Below are positions 1 through 8,022 of a stretch of DNA of 64,000 nt, piece after piece (within the stretch, counting starts at the first letter, position 1; each line of letters opens with the position of its first letter). A program made the position numbers and the translations under genes. The stretch comes from Mucilaginibacter sp. JRF (GTDB taxonomy: Bacteria > Bacteroidota > Bacteroidia > Sphingobacteriales > Sphingobacteriaceae), in the NCBI RefSeq assembly GCF_015223065.1, contig NZ_JADFBY010000003.1, positions 1 to 64,000 on the forward strand, in the 5' to 3' direction. The notes beneath the pieces were generated by a model. It did not search any database and had not been told where the DNA came from. It saw only the letters and a list, made by a program, of their open reading frames with translations.

Positions 1-35
1 AAAAATCCATTAAATTTAATTATGCTAATCTAAAG

Positions 36-101
36 GAGGTACGAAGCAATCTCTTTAGGACATTCTCCAAGATAAGTCGCTCGGGGATTGCTTCGTGCCT
101 C
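36..101. repeat. Interspersed palindromic repeat (GAGGCACGAAGCAATC type)
   Basis: GAGGTACGAAGCAATC at 36-51 is the reverse complement of 86-101 with one mismatch, leaving a 34-nt centre. This word pair, often followed by CGCAATGACG (here CGCAAAGACG at 101-110), is a common intergenic repeat in Bacteroidetes and some other bacteria. It lies 3' of the GH3-family gene, and no coding capacity is seen in 1-141. Confidence 0.7.
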
Positions 102-141
102 GCAAAGACGTGGTTTTAATTGTACTGATTCAGGAGGGGTA

Positions 142-1659
142 TCACACCGGTTGCAACATCCTCAATATAGCATCAATATACTCACGGTCGTTAGCCAGGC
201 GTGGTACCTTGTTTTGGCCGCCGAGCTTGCCTTTTTCTTTGAGCCAGTTAAAGAAGGTGCCTTCAGCTACGCGGCGTACTATCGGGCGGCGCAGGGCCAT
301 GTCCTTGTAGCGCTTGGCATCATAGTCGGAATTGATCTGGCGCAGGGTTTCATCCAGTATATCAACAAAGCGCTCAAATTCCGACGGGGCTTTCACAAAC
401 TCTATCAGCCACTCGTGCGCGCCGCTTTGCTTGCCGTCAAAATAAACCGGGGCGGCGGTATAATCACGAATAATTGCGCCGGTATTTTTGCAGGCTTCCT
501 CAAGGGCACGCTCGGCATTGTCAATAATTACTTCCTCGCCAAAGGTGTTGATGTAGTGTTTTGTACGACCCGATATTTGTATACGATATGGCGACAAGCT
601 GGTGAACTTAATGGTATCACCTATCATGTATCGCCATAAGCCTGCATTGGTGGTGATGATAAGCGCGTAGTTCTTGCCCAATTCCACCTCATCAAGCGTG
701 AGGGTTTTGGGGTCATCATCGTGCATGTGCTCCATCGGCAAAAACTCGTAAAAAATGCCGTAATCCAGCATCAGCAGCATATCACCATGCTCTACCCTAT
801 CCTGTATACCAAAATACCCTTCGGAGGCATTGTAGTTCTCCAGGTAATACATCTTATCGGTAGGGATCAGTTTTTTGAACTGCTCTCGATATGGTGAAAA
901 GCTCACCCCGCCATGAAAGCAAAACTCCAGATTGGGCCATATTTCCAGCATGTTGTTCTTCCCGGTGATCTCGAGGATGCGATTGAACAGCACAATATTC
1001 CAGGTAGGCACACCGCCAATACCGGTAACGTTTACATCGAGCGTGGTTTTGGCTATCTTTTCTATTTTTTCCTCAAAATTATCCAGCAGGGCAATATCCA
1101 GGTTTGGTGTACGGCCAAACTCCGCCCAAATGGGCAGATTCTTCATAATAACGGCCGAAAGATCACCAAATGAAGTTTCGGGACTGAACTGGCTTACCTG
1201 CTGGCTGCCGCCGATAGTGAGTGATTTACCGCTGAACAGCTTGGCATCAGGGCGATTGTTATAGTAGATGGTGAGCGCATCCTTACCGCCTTTAAAATGG
1301 CATTCTTCGAGCGCTTCCTCGCTTACGGGGATAAACTTGCTCCTGTCGCTGGTAGTGCCCGATGATTTGGCGAACCAACGCACCTCCGACTGCCACAGCA
1401 CATTTTGCTCGCCTTTGAGCATACGCTCGATGTAAGGCTTCAGGCTATCGTACGTTTGTATAGGTACGCGTTCGCGATAATCGTTAAGATTTTCAATGGA
1501 TTTGTAATGATGCTTTTTACCCCACTCGGTGTTTTCGGCACCCATTATCAGGTTTTCAAACCACTCCTCCTGCACTTCGTTTGGATATTTCATAAAAAGC
1601 TCTATCTGGTGGATACGCTTTTTCATGAACCAGGAGATAACAGAATTAAAAATGGACAT
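142..1659 (-). CDS. GH3-family acyl-adenylating / acyl-acid amide synthetase-like protein
   Basis: A 505-residue protein of the GH3 auxin-responsive promoter family, a branch of the ANL adenylating enzymes that in plants conjugates acyl acids to amino acids. The three nucleotide-binding motifs are visible: SSGTT at 99-103, NYNASE at 275-280 and LWRYMIGD at 341-348. The length is normal for bacterial members. No signal peptide is seen, so it should be cytosolic. It starts 15 nt after lptB on the same strand and is probably co-transcribed with it. The substrate of bacterial GH3 proteins is not known to me and is not assigned here. Confidence 0.85.
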   Translation of the reverse strand: MSIFNSVISWFMKKRIHQIELFMKYPNEVQEEWFENLIMGAENTEWGKKHHYKSIENLNDYRERVPIQTYDSLKPYIERMLKGEQNVLWQSEVRWFAKSSGTTSDRSKFIPVSEEALEECHFKGGKDALTIYYNNRPDAKLFSGKSLTIGGSQQVSQFSPETSFGDLSAVIMKNLPIWAEFGRTPNLDIALLDNFEEKIEKIAKTTLDVNVTGIGGVPTWNIVLFNRILEITGKNNMLEIWPNLEFCFHGGVSFSPYREQFKKLIPTDKMYYLENYNASEGYFGIQDRVEHGDMLLMLDYGIFYEFLPMEHMHDDDPKTLTLDEVELGKNYALIITTNAGLWRYMIGDTIKFTSLSPYRIQISGRTKHYINTFGEEVIIDNAERALEEACKNTGAIIRDYTAAPVYFDGKQSGAHEWLIEFVKAPSEFERFVDILDETLRQINSDYDAKRYKDMALRRPIVRRVAEGTFFNWLKEKGKLGGQNKVPRLANDREYIDAILRMLQPV

Positions 1660-1674
1660 GTGTACTCACTTAGG

Positions 1675-2415
1675 TTAAATTGCAAAACTTTTGCGCTTAA
1701 GCACAAAGTTTGCCCCAAGATACACTTTTCTTACCATTTCATTTTCAGCTAAAACTTCGGGTACGCCCGACTCTAATATTTTTCCCTCGAACAACAGGTA
1801 GGCCCTGTCAGTGATGGATAATGTTTCCTGCACGTTGTGGTCGGTGATCAGGATACCAATGTTGCGGTGTTTCAGTTTGTACACCATGGCCTGAATCTCC
1901 TCAACCGCGATAGGGTCAACACCGGCAAAGGGTTCATCAAGCAAAATAAAGTTAGGCTCGGCAGCCAGGGCACGGGCAATTTCGGTACGGCGGCGTTCAC
2001 CACCCGATAGCAGGTCGCCACGATTTTTACGCACCTTGTGCAAACTGAATTCATCTATCAGTTCTTCCAGCTTATCGCGCTGCTGCTCCTTGCTCATCTG
2101 CCCCATTTCGAGCACGGCCTTAATATTATCCTCAACAGACAGCTTACGGAATACCGATGCCTCCTGCGCCAGGTAACCAATACCTTTTTGCGCTCGGCGG
2201 TACATCGGGTCGCCGGTTATTTCTTTATCATCCAGAATGATGCGGCCCTCGTTAGGCTTTATCAAACCCACTATCATATAAAACGATGTGGTTTTACCAG
2301 CGCCATTAGGCCCCAGCAAACCCACAATTTCGCCCTGCGCCACATTGAACGATACATCATTTACAACAGTACGCTGCTTATATTTCTTTATTAAATGCTC
2401 TGCTTGCAGGATCAT
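1675..2415 (-). CDS. lptB: LPS export ABC transporter ATP-binding protein LptB
   Basis: A 246-residue ABC ATPase that powers lipopolysaccharide extraction from the inner membrane with LptF/LptG. Walker A GPNGAGKT is at 35-42, the signature LSGGE at 136-140 and Walker B FILLDEP at 156-162, with the LptB-type SFYMIVGLI following Walker A. Length and motif spacing match LptB (about 240 residues). It is followed 15 nt later by the GH3-family gene. Upstream lies a 7-bp-period repeat array that separates it from gltX, so whether it is read from the gltX promoter is uncertain. Confidence 0.93.
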   Translation of the reverse strand: MILQAEHLIKKYKQRTVVNDVSFNVAQGEIVGLLGPNGAGKTTSFYMIVGLIKPNEGRIILDDKEITGDPMYRRAQKGIGYLAQEASVFRKLSVEDNIKAVLEMGQMSKEQQRDKLEELIDEFSLHKVRKNRGDLLSGGERRRTEIARALAAEPNFILLDEPFAGVDPIAVEEIQAMVYKLKHRNIGILITDHNVQETLSITDRAYLLFEGKILESGVPEVLAENEMVRKVYLGANFVLKRKSFAI

Positions 2416-2427
2416 AGTGGAAGGATA

Positions 2428-2566
2428 CTCTAAATTCTAAACGCTAAAATCTAAATTCTAAACTTAAGCTTGAAACTCTAAATTCTAATTTCTGAACTCT
2501 AAAATTTAGGGCTAAGCTATGAAATAGAAAGTTCTAAAAAGCTAAATGTTAATACCTAACTCTAAC
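2428..2566. repeat. Heptad repeat array, CTAAA family
   Basis: CTAAA or a one-base variant starts at 2430, 2437, 2444, 2451, 2458, then (after a 6-nt slip) 2478, 2485, 2492 and 2499. This is a strict 7-bp period with two variable bases per unit; looser copies follow to about 2566. It fills the gap between gltX and lptB. The same family recurs at 6507-6592. No open frame uses it. Confidence 0.85.
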
Positions 2567-2610
2567 AAGGATGATTTATTGCGATTTGTTTTACAATTAT
2601 GCTTTTCAAA

Positions 2611-2643
2611 GCCCTCCCCTCCGGAGAGGGTTGGGAGGGGTCT
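2611..2643. repeat. G/C-rich palindromic repeat (CCCTCCCC / GGGAGGGG)
   Basis: A C-rich half (CCCTCCCC) followed by GGAGAGGG and GGGAGGGG forms nested palindromes. A second copy is at 59475-59507. The end of the element overlaps the gltX stop codon: the TAG of gltX (2642-2644) is formed with the repeat edge. This is a widespread Bacteroidetes intergenic repeat and may act as a 3' mRNA hairpin. Confidence 0.75.
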
Positions 2644-4162
2644 ACGCCGTAAATGCCTCCAAAGCCTTTTCTATCCTCACCACCGTTTCATCCTTGCCCA
2701 ACATCTCGGCAATATCAAAAACATGCGGGCCAAACTTGCCGCCCACCAGCATAATGCGGAAAGGCAGCATTACATCGCCTATCTTAAAGCCCTTCTCGGT
2801 AGTAAACTCTTTAAACTGAGTTTCAAGATCGGCAGCTTGCCAGGCATCGGCAGTAGTATATTTGGCTTTTAATTCGTTAAAAAAGTCGGTTTTGGCATCG
2901 GTCCATTTTGGTTTAACGGCGTTGATGTCGTACTCCGCAGGCTGCTCAAAAAAGTAAGCCCCCTGGGTGTAAAAGTCGGTTAGCAGCACGCAACGGTCTT
3001 TAACCAGTTCAATAACTTTCAGCAGTTTGGCATCATCACTAACAGTGACTCCTTTATCGGCGAATACCTGAGCAACGTATGGCTTCAATCCTTCAACGCT
3101 CAGCCTTTTTATCCATTCGGCATTGAACCACTTGGCTTTTTCAAAATCGAACTTAGCGCCAGCCTTGCTTACACGCTCCATGCTGAATTTTTCAACCAGT
3201 TCATCCAGCGAGAATACTTCCTGATCGGTGCCATCATTCCAGCCTAACATAGCCAGCAGGTTCAGGAATGCTTCAGGCAAAAAGCCTAACTCGCGGAAAC
3301 CGGGCGTAAGTTCGCCGGTCTTTTTATCTTCCCAATTCATGGCATATACCGGGAAGCCTAAACGCGCGCCATCGCGCTTGCTTAGCTTGCCGTGTCCGTC
3401 GGGTTTTAATATCAATGGCAGGTGCGCCCATTGCGGCATGCTATCCTTCCATCCCAAATACTCCCACAGCAGCAGGTGTACCGGTGCCGATGGCAGCCAC
3501 TCCTCGCCGCGCAGGGCATGGGTTATCTTCATCAGGTAATCATCAACCACTACAGCCAGGTGGTATGTTGGCATACCATCGGCCTTTAGCAGTACCTTAT
3601 CATCAACCTGGTTGGTTTCAAAACTTACGTAGCCGCGTATCATATCCTTAAAGCTGATGCTGTCATCTTCGGGCATTTTTATGCGGATAACGTGCGGCGT
3701 ACCATTGTGCAGCAACTGCTCAACCTCGTGCAGGGGCAAATTCAGCGAGTTACGCATATCATAACGGTGCCCATGCCCGTATTGAAAGTTGGGTACATCC
3801 TTACGTTTTTGCTCCAGTTCTTCGGGGGTATCAAAGGCATAATAAGCATGGCCTTCGGCAACCAGTTTTTCGGCATACTCGCGGTACAGCGGCTTGCGCT
3901 CGCTTTGGCGATATGGCGAGTACGGGCCACCCACAACCGGGCTTTCATCGGGCGTTAAGCCACACCATTGCAGGCAGTTAAGTATGTATGCTTCAGCTCC
4001 CTCAACATAGCGGTTCTGGTCGGTATCCTCAATACGTAATATAAACTCGCCGCCATGTTTTTTGGCGAAAAGGTAGTTGAACAATACGGTACGTACACCG
4101 CCTAAATGCAAACCGCCCGTTGGACTGGGCGCGAATCTTACTCTTACTTTATTGTCAGCCAT
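2642..4162 (-). CDS. gltX: Glutamate--tRNA ligase
   Basis: A 506-residue class I aminoacyl-tRNA synthetase charging tRNA-Glu. The HIGH-class motif GLHLGG is at 17-22 after PSPTG, and KLSKR at 259-263. The C-terminal anticodon-binding region is complete. The ATG at 4162 is the only start that keeps the N-terminal strand before PSPTG. A TATCTTTG box ends 7 nt before this ATG, which predicts a nearly leaderless mRNA. The stop codon lies at the edge of a G/C-rich repeat. Confidence 0.97.
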   Translation of the reverse strand: MADNKVRVRFAPSPTGGLHLGGVRTVLFNYLFAKKHGGEFILRIEDTDQNRYVEGAEAYILNCLQWCGLTPDESPVVGGPYSPYRQSERKPLYREYAEKLVAEGHAYYAFDTPEELEQKRKDVPNFQYGHGHRYDMRNSLNLPLHEVEQLLHNGTPHVIRIKMPEDDSISFKDMIRGYVSFETNQVDDKVLLKADGMPTYHLAVVVDDYLMKITHALRGEEWLPSAPVHLLLWEYLGWKDSMPQWAHLPLILKPDGHGKLSKRDGARLGFPVYAMNWEDKKTGELTPGFRELGFLPEAFLNLLAMLGWNDGTDQEVFSLDELVEKFSMERVSKAGAKFDFEKAKWFNAEWIKRLSVEGLKPYVAQVFADKGVTVSDDAKLLKVIELVKDRCVLLTDFYTQGAYFFEQPAEYDINAVKPKWTDAKTDFFNELKAKYTTADAWQAADLETQFKEFTTEKGFKIGDVMLPFRIMLVGGKFGPHVFDIAEMLGKDETVVRIEKALEAFTA

Positions 4163-4169
4163 GATGCCG

Positions 4170-4200
4170 CAAAGATAATTTTAATGAGCGATTAAGCGAA
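4170..4200 (-). promoter_or_regulatory. gltX promoter, Bacteroidetes type
   Basis: On the minus strand TTCG (4197-4200) is followed after 19 nt by TATCTTTG (4170-4177), an exact TAnnTTTG -7 box. Its last base is 7 nt from the gltX ATG, so transcription should start at or within about 2 nt of the start codon. Confidence 0.65.
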
Positions 4201-4316
4201 CTGTTTGGCCAACAGCCCGGTTTATTATGGCGGTTGGCTGACTTGTTACCAACTTGAGCATACCAAAATATTGCCTTTTACGTTTCAACCCAATTGTGTA
4301 CTTTGTGCACCTTAAT

Positions 4317-5525
4317 ATGAATCCGTATCAACAAAAACGCCGCTGGAAATACCTGTTACTCGCCTTTGCTGTGGTTATAGCCAGCGGATCGTTATTATAC
4401 ACCAACTATCTTGTTAAAAACATTGCCCAAAGCGAGCGTACCCGCGCGCAGGTATGGGCGCTAAGCATGCGCCAGATTTTTTTGAGTGACGATAACGATT
4501 TTTTGAACTACGTTTTTGCCGTGCGCGACAGCCTTACCGTACCCGCGCTTGTGGTTGATGACAAGGGCGAATTCAAATACAAAAAAGGCCTGGACAGCAC
4601 CAAAACCTTTATTAAGCTTGAAGCCGAAGAAAACAAGAACATACAATACGATACCGCTTACTTTAGGAGTGAGCTGAACTATATGAAGGAACAGCACGAC
4701 CCCATAAGGCTCGAGGTGTTCGGCTCGCAGTGGCTGGTATATTATAAGGATTCGGCATTGCTTACGCAGCTTAAATTCTTTCCGTACGTGCAGTTGTCGG
4801 TTATCGCTATATTTTTGCTCACGGCGTATACAGCATTCAGCTCCTCCCGTAAATCAGAACAGAACCAGGTTTGGGTAGGTTTGGCTAAGGAAACGGCGCA
4901 TCAGCTGGGTACGCCTATATCATCGCTAATGGCGTGGATAGAGCTGATCAAGGATAAATTTAACGCCGAGAACGATCAGTTGATAGCCGAGATGGAGAAC
5001 GACGTGAAGCGACTGGAAATTGTGGCCGACAGGTTCTCAAAAATAGGCTCGCGCCCGGTGCTTGAGCGCCATGTGGTGTTTGATGTAGTGAAGGATTTTA
5101 TGGACTACTTTAGGGTGCGCGTAAGCGATCGTATCACTTTTAACATGAGTGGTAATACCGATGTGGAGGCCGGCCTTAACATTCCGCTGTTTGATTGGGT
5201 ATTGGAAAACCTGTTGAAAAACGCCGTTAACGCCATTACCGATAAAGGCACCATCAGCATTGAAATAAGCGAAAGCAAAAAGCAGGTATTTATTGATGTT
5301 ACCGATACCGGTAAGGGCATTCCCCGTTCAAAATTCGATACTGTTTTTCAGCCCGGCTATACAACACGTAAGCGCGGCTGGGGTTTAGGCCTCTCGTTAA
5401 CCAAGCGTATGGTGGAGAATTACCATAACGGGCATATCTACGTAAAGGATTCGGAAGTGGGCAAGGGCACTACTTTCAGGATAGTTTTAAAAGCCATAAA
5501 AAATGATCAGCAAGCCACAGCCTAA
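4317..5525 (+). CDS. Membrane sensor histidine kinase
   Basis: A 402-residue kinase from the ATG at 4317. A longer frame from TTG at 4254 would add an unlikely 21-residue tail overlapping promoter-like DNA (TACTTTG, 4299-4305). It has a membrane segment at about 11-28, an extracytoplasmic domain of about 125 residues, a second membrane segment at about 156-175, then HisKA with phospho-acceptor His195 in TAHQLGTP. The ATPase domain follows with N-box NLLKNAVNAI, DTGKGIP and GWGLGLSL. No response regulator is adjacent. The downstream DinB-like gene starts inside its 3' end (23-nt overlap), so the two are translationally linked. Confidence 0.88.
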   Translation: MNPYQQKRRWKYLLLAFAVVIASGSLLYTNYLVKNIAQSERTRAQVWALSMRQIFLSDDNDFLNYVFAVRDSLTVPALVVDDKGEFKYKKGLDSTKTFIKLEAEENKNIQYDTAYFRSELNYMKEQHDPIRLEVFGSQWLVYYKDSALLTQLKFFPYVQLSVIAIFLLTAYTAFSSSRKSEQNQVWVGLAKETAHQLGTPISSLMAWIELIKDKFNAENDQLIAEMENDVKRLEIVADRFSKIGSRPVLERHVVFDVVKDFMDYFRVRVSDRITFNMSGNTDVEAGLNIPLFDWVLENLLKNAVNAITDKGTISIEISESKKQVFIDVTDTGKGIPRSKFDTVFQPGYTTRKRGWGLGLSLTKRMVENYHNGHIYVKDSEVGKGTTFRIVLKAIKNDQQATA

Positions 5526-6021
5526 CGAGTACGCCCCACAACCGGGCGGCTACATTAAGCTTATTAATGATGATGAAAATGTGCTTGAAGTACTGCAAGC
5601 GCAGACAGACATTATACATAAGCTATTTTACAATCTTACACATGAGCAAGCCATGTACGCTTATGCCGAGGGTAAATGGACATTAAAACAAGTGCTTGGC
5701 CACTTAACCGATACCGACCGGGTGTTTGGGTTCAGGGCATTTTGCTTTTCACGCGGGCAGGCTGAACTGCCGGGCTTTGATCAGGATGTATATGTGAATA
5801 ATGCCGCCTATAACGAACGCGACATTCAGGAGCTTACCGATGAATTTATAGCCGTGCGTGAGGCTAACCTATACTTTTTCCGCTCGGTTACTGATGAGCA
5901 GCAAACCCGGCATGGTATAGCCAGTGGCTACCTTATAACAGTACGTGCCCTGGCTTATGCAGCGGCAGGGCACGTAAGGTATCATTTAAACCTACTCAGC
6001 GAGAGGTATAATTTAGACTGA
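5503..6021 (+). CDS. DinB-superfamily protein (DinB_2 type)
   Basis: A 172-residue four-helix-bundle protein of the DinB/YfiT superfamily, usually metal-binding proteins with thiol-transferase or unknown activity. Three candidate metal-binding histidines are visible: one in GHLTDTD near residue 66, and two in GHVRYHL near the C-terminus. It begins 23 nt inside the histidine kinase gene and is likely co-translated with it. No signal peptide is present. The exact reaction cannot be told from sequence. Confidence 0.8.
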   Translation: MISKPQPNEYAPQPGGYIKLINDDENVLEVLQAQTDIIHKLFYNLTHEQAMYAYAEGKWTLKQVLGHLTDTDRVFGFRAFCFSRGQAELPGFDQDVYVNNAAYNERDIQELTDEFIAVREANLYFFRSVTDEQQTRHGIASGYLITVRALAYAAAGHVRYHLNLLSERYNLD

Positions 6022-6024
6022 TAG

Positions 6025-6381
6025 TTATTCTTTATCCAGCACTTCCTTTTTTTCGATGCGGTATGATTGGAACAAACCTAAACCACCGAAGAAAAATATA
6101 AGGCCGAAATAGATGGCTACGTTCTCGTCCTCGCCACCAGCCAATGCTGTACGTTCCAACACTCGTGTTAATACGTTTGCTAAAAACAATCCAAAACCGG
6201 CTCCTATAAAAAGCAAACCCCATTTTAGTGTTTGGTATGGTGCCGATTGAGGCTTAATATGCGGGTTCATCCCTCTCTCAATCATGGCCATACGCTCGCG
6301 GTTACGTATATAAATTATTCCGAATATTAAGGCAAACAGTCCCAGTGGTACTAAAATGGGGACTAAAATTCCAGCGTTCAT
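6025..6381 (-). CDS. DUF6249-type small membrane protein
   Basis: A 118-residue protein with three hydrophobic segments (about 5-25, 53-73 and 87-105) and the motif RERMAMIERGMNP between the first two, typical of DUF6249 proteins found near ECF sigma genes in Bacteroidetes. It is divergent from the sigma factor gene at 6679. A TGTAACCT box followed by GGTC lies upstream, nearly the same promoter as in front of the sigma gene, suggesting membership in the same regulon. Function unknown. Confidence 0.75.
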   Translation of the reverse strand: MNAGILVPILVPLGLFALIFGIIYIRNRERMAMIERGMNPHIKPQSAPYQTLKWGLLFIGAGFGLFLANVLTRVLERTALAGGEDENVAIYFGLIFFFGGLGLFQSYRIEKKEVLDKE

Positions 6382-6454
6382 AATGTTAATTGTTATAATG
6401 TGTTATAAATTATTGTTACTTAAAAACCACCTGTACAGTGTATTTGCAAGCTAT

Positions 6455-6481
6455 GACCACATCACTTTAAAAGAGGTTACA
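6455..6481 (-). promoter_or_regulatory. Candidate ECF-type promoter for the DUF6249 gene
   Basis: Minus strand TGTAACCT (6474-6481) with GGTC (6455-6458) 17 nt after TGTAAC. The same first box, with the same spacing to CGTC, lies before the divergent sigma gene. The start point would be about 70 nt upstream of the gene. Confidence 0.45.
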
Positions 6482-6506
6482 CACATTTCTGAAAAAATTT
6501 AAAATT

Positions 6507-6592
6507 CTAATTTCTAAACTCTAAATAGATTAAATACTAAACCATAAACTCTAAATTCTAATATCTGAATACTATAAACTTATCACTGAATT
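6507..6592. repeat. Heptad repeat array, CTAAA family
   Basis: CTAAA-like words begin at 6507, 6514 and 6521, then (after a 9-nt and a 7-nt step) at 6537, 6544, 6551, 6558, 6565, 6572, 6579 and 6586, giving the same 7-bp period as 2428-2566. The array occupies the space between the two ECF-type promoters. Confidence 0.85.
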
Positions 6593-6635
6593 AAATTCGG
6601 AATTAGCTGACGATTTACGAAATTTAAAAAATGCT

Positions 6636-6662
6636 TGTAACCTGATTGTGCTAAGCCGCGTC
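6636..6662 (+). promoter_or_regulatory. Candidate autoregulatory ECF promoter
   Basis: TGTAAC (6636-6641, extended TGTAACCT) and CGTC (6659-6662) are separated by 17 nt, close to the TGTAAC/CGTC form used by several ECF sigma factors (for example the B. subtilis SigX/SigM class). It lies 16 nt before the sigma factor ATG. Confidence 0.55.
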
Positions 6663-6678
6663 AGATAGGGTGTTATAC

Positions 6679-7260
6679 ATGCAACACAAGCCAACCGATA
6701 TTGAACTTATTGAGCAAAGCCTCGCCGGCGATCAATCGGCCTATGCCGAACTGATCAGGCGGAATCAGCGCTTTGTATTTACCCTGGCCCTGCGCTTCGC
6801 CAAAAACCGCGAGGATGCCGAGGAAATTGCGCAGGATTGCTTTGTAAAGGCTTACCGTAACTTGCAAAGCTTTCAGGGGCAATCAAAGTTCAGTACGTGG
6901 CTTTATAGTATTGTATATACTACCGCCATGACGCATCTGCGTAAAAAGCGCGTAGCAACCGACTCGATTGACGATGAGGACACTTTTATACAGATAGAGA
7001 ACAAGCCATCTGGCTATGATGTAAATAATGTAGAGAATCGGTCGCGGTCGTACTACCTTAACCTGGCCATAGGGCAGCTTTTGCCTGATGATGCCGCCGT
7101 TATAACCTTGTTTTACAAGGGCGAGCAATCATTAGATGAAATAGCCCAGGCATTAAATATGGAAGCCAATACGGTAAAGGTTAAACTATTTAGGGCGAGG
7201 CAGCGTTTGAAAGAAAAGTTGGAGCGCCTGTTAAAACATGAAGCAAAGGAATTGATATGA
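6679..7260 (+). CDS. ECF-family RNA polymerase sigma factor
   Basis: A 193-residue sigma factor from the ATG at 6679; a GTG three codons earlier would sit at the predicted transcript start. Region 2 (YAELIRRNQRFVFTLAL, then DAEEIAQDCFVKAYRNL) and region 4 (LDEIAQALNMEANTVKVKL helix-turn-helix) are both present with no extra domains, as in the extracytoplasmic-function class. Its stop overlaps the start of the next gene (ATGA). The upstream TGTAAC-N17-CGTC box suggests it transcribes its own gene. Confidence 0.92.
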   Translation: MQHKPTDIELIEQSLAGDQSAYAELIRRNQRFVFTLALRFAKNREDAEEIAQDCFVKAYRNLQSFQGQSKFSTWLYSIVYTTAMTHLRKKRVATDSIDDEDTFIQIENKPSGYDVNNVENRSRSYYLNLAIGQLLPDDAAVITLFYKGEQSLDEIAQALNMEANTVKVKLFRARQRLKEKLERLLKHEAKELI

Positions 7261-7751
7261 ACAGCATTGAAGAAAAACTCTGGAATTATATTGACGGCAC
7301 CTGCACACCTGCGGAGCATGCCGCCATTGCTTCGCTTATTGAGCAGGATGCAATATATCGTAATAAGTATAACGAATTGCTGGCTTTGAATGCCGAGTTT
7401 GCCGGTATGGAGCTCGACGAGCCGCCAATGGCATTTACCTACAATGTAATGGAGCAGGTGCGTGCCGAGCATGCATTGAAACCGCTTAAGGCCACTATTG
7501 ATGCCCGGATTATTAAAGGCATAGGCGCATTCTTCATCCTCACTATATTGGCATTGGTAGTTTACGCGCTGTTTAGCGTTAACTGGCACATGGGTAACAT
7601 GGAGTGGAAAATGCCTAAGCTAAATATGCCACAACTATCGGGCTTGTTGAGTAGTGGCGTAATTAAGGCCTTTTTATTTTTTGATGCTGTGCTGTGTTTG
7701 TACCTGGCCGACCATGTTTTGCGCCGCAAGAAAACGGCCAAAGCGGCATAA
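7257..7751 (+). CDS. Probable membrane anti-sigma factor
   Basis: A 164-residue protein overlapping the sigma gene by 4 nt. Residues 1-75 form a helical cytoplasmic domain (EEKLWNYIDGTC, then helices) resembling the sigma-binding part of Bacteroidetes anti-sigma factors, but without the HxxxCxxC zinc motif. Membrane segments lie at about 85-107 and 134-154, with a basic tail RRKKTAK. Translational coupling to an ECF sigma gene is the main argument for the role. The released signal is unknown. Confidence 0.72.
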   Translation: MNSIEEKLWNYIDGTCTPAEHAAIASLIEQDAIYRNKYNELLALNAEFAGMELDEPPMAFTYNVMEQVRAEHALKPLKATIDARIIKGIGAFFILTILALVVYALFSVNWHMGNMEWKMPKLNMPQLSGLLSSGVIKAFLFFDAVLCLYLADHVLRRKKTAKAA

Positions 7752-7936
7752 CGGCACACAGGTGTACAAAAATGCTGACACTTTGTGCAAACCAATACAC
7801 ATTTTGTGGGCGGCACGCGGCAAATTCAACTTACACCAGGCAAAATTTAAGTTCAATATACTTTGGTATAGTAATTGTATTACCTTATACGAACTGGTAA
7901 ACTTACCGGTTTAATTGTGATAAGGTTTAGGTTGAA

Positions 7937-7974
7937 AGTCCCCCGGAGCAAGTCTGGGGGGCTTTTTATTTTTA
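7937..7974 (+). terminator. Rho-independent terminator
   Basis: AGTCCCCC (7937-7944) pairs with GGGGGGCT (7956-7963), followed by a run of T to 7974. It lies 185 nt after the anti-sigma gene, with a second hairpin (AACTGGTAA/TTACCGGTT, 7889-7908 region) just upstream. It may end a long 3' UTR or a separate short RNA. Confidence 0.8.
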
Positions 7975-8022
7975 GGAGAGTTTTCATTAACTTCATAGCC
8001 AAAACACAACCTTACACAACTG

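Noticed and set aside
88-639. Long plus-strand open frames opposite the GH3-family gene (also 1405-1752)
   Set aside because: They are antisense to a gene with clear motifs, have no promoter or family resemblance, and arise from the codon pattern of the real gene.
2428-2566. CRISPR-like array in the evenly spaced CTAAA words
   Set aside because: Units are 7 bp with no spacers and no cas genes are present.
7681-7914. 77-residue frame crossing the end of the anti-sigma gene
   Set aside because: Overlaps the real gene in another frame and continues into a structured intergenic region without a start signal.
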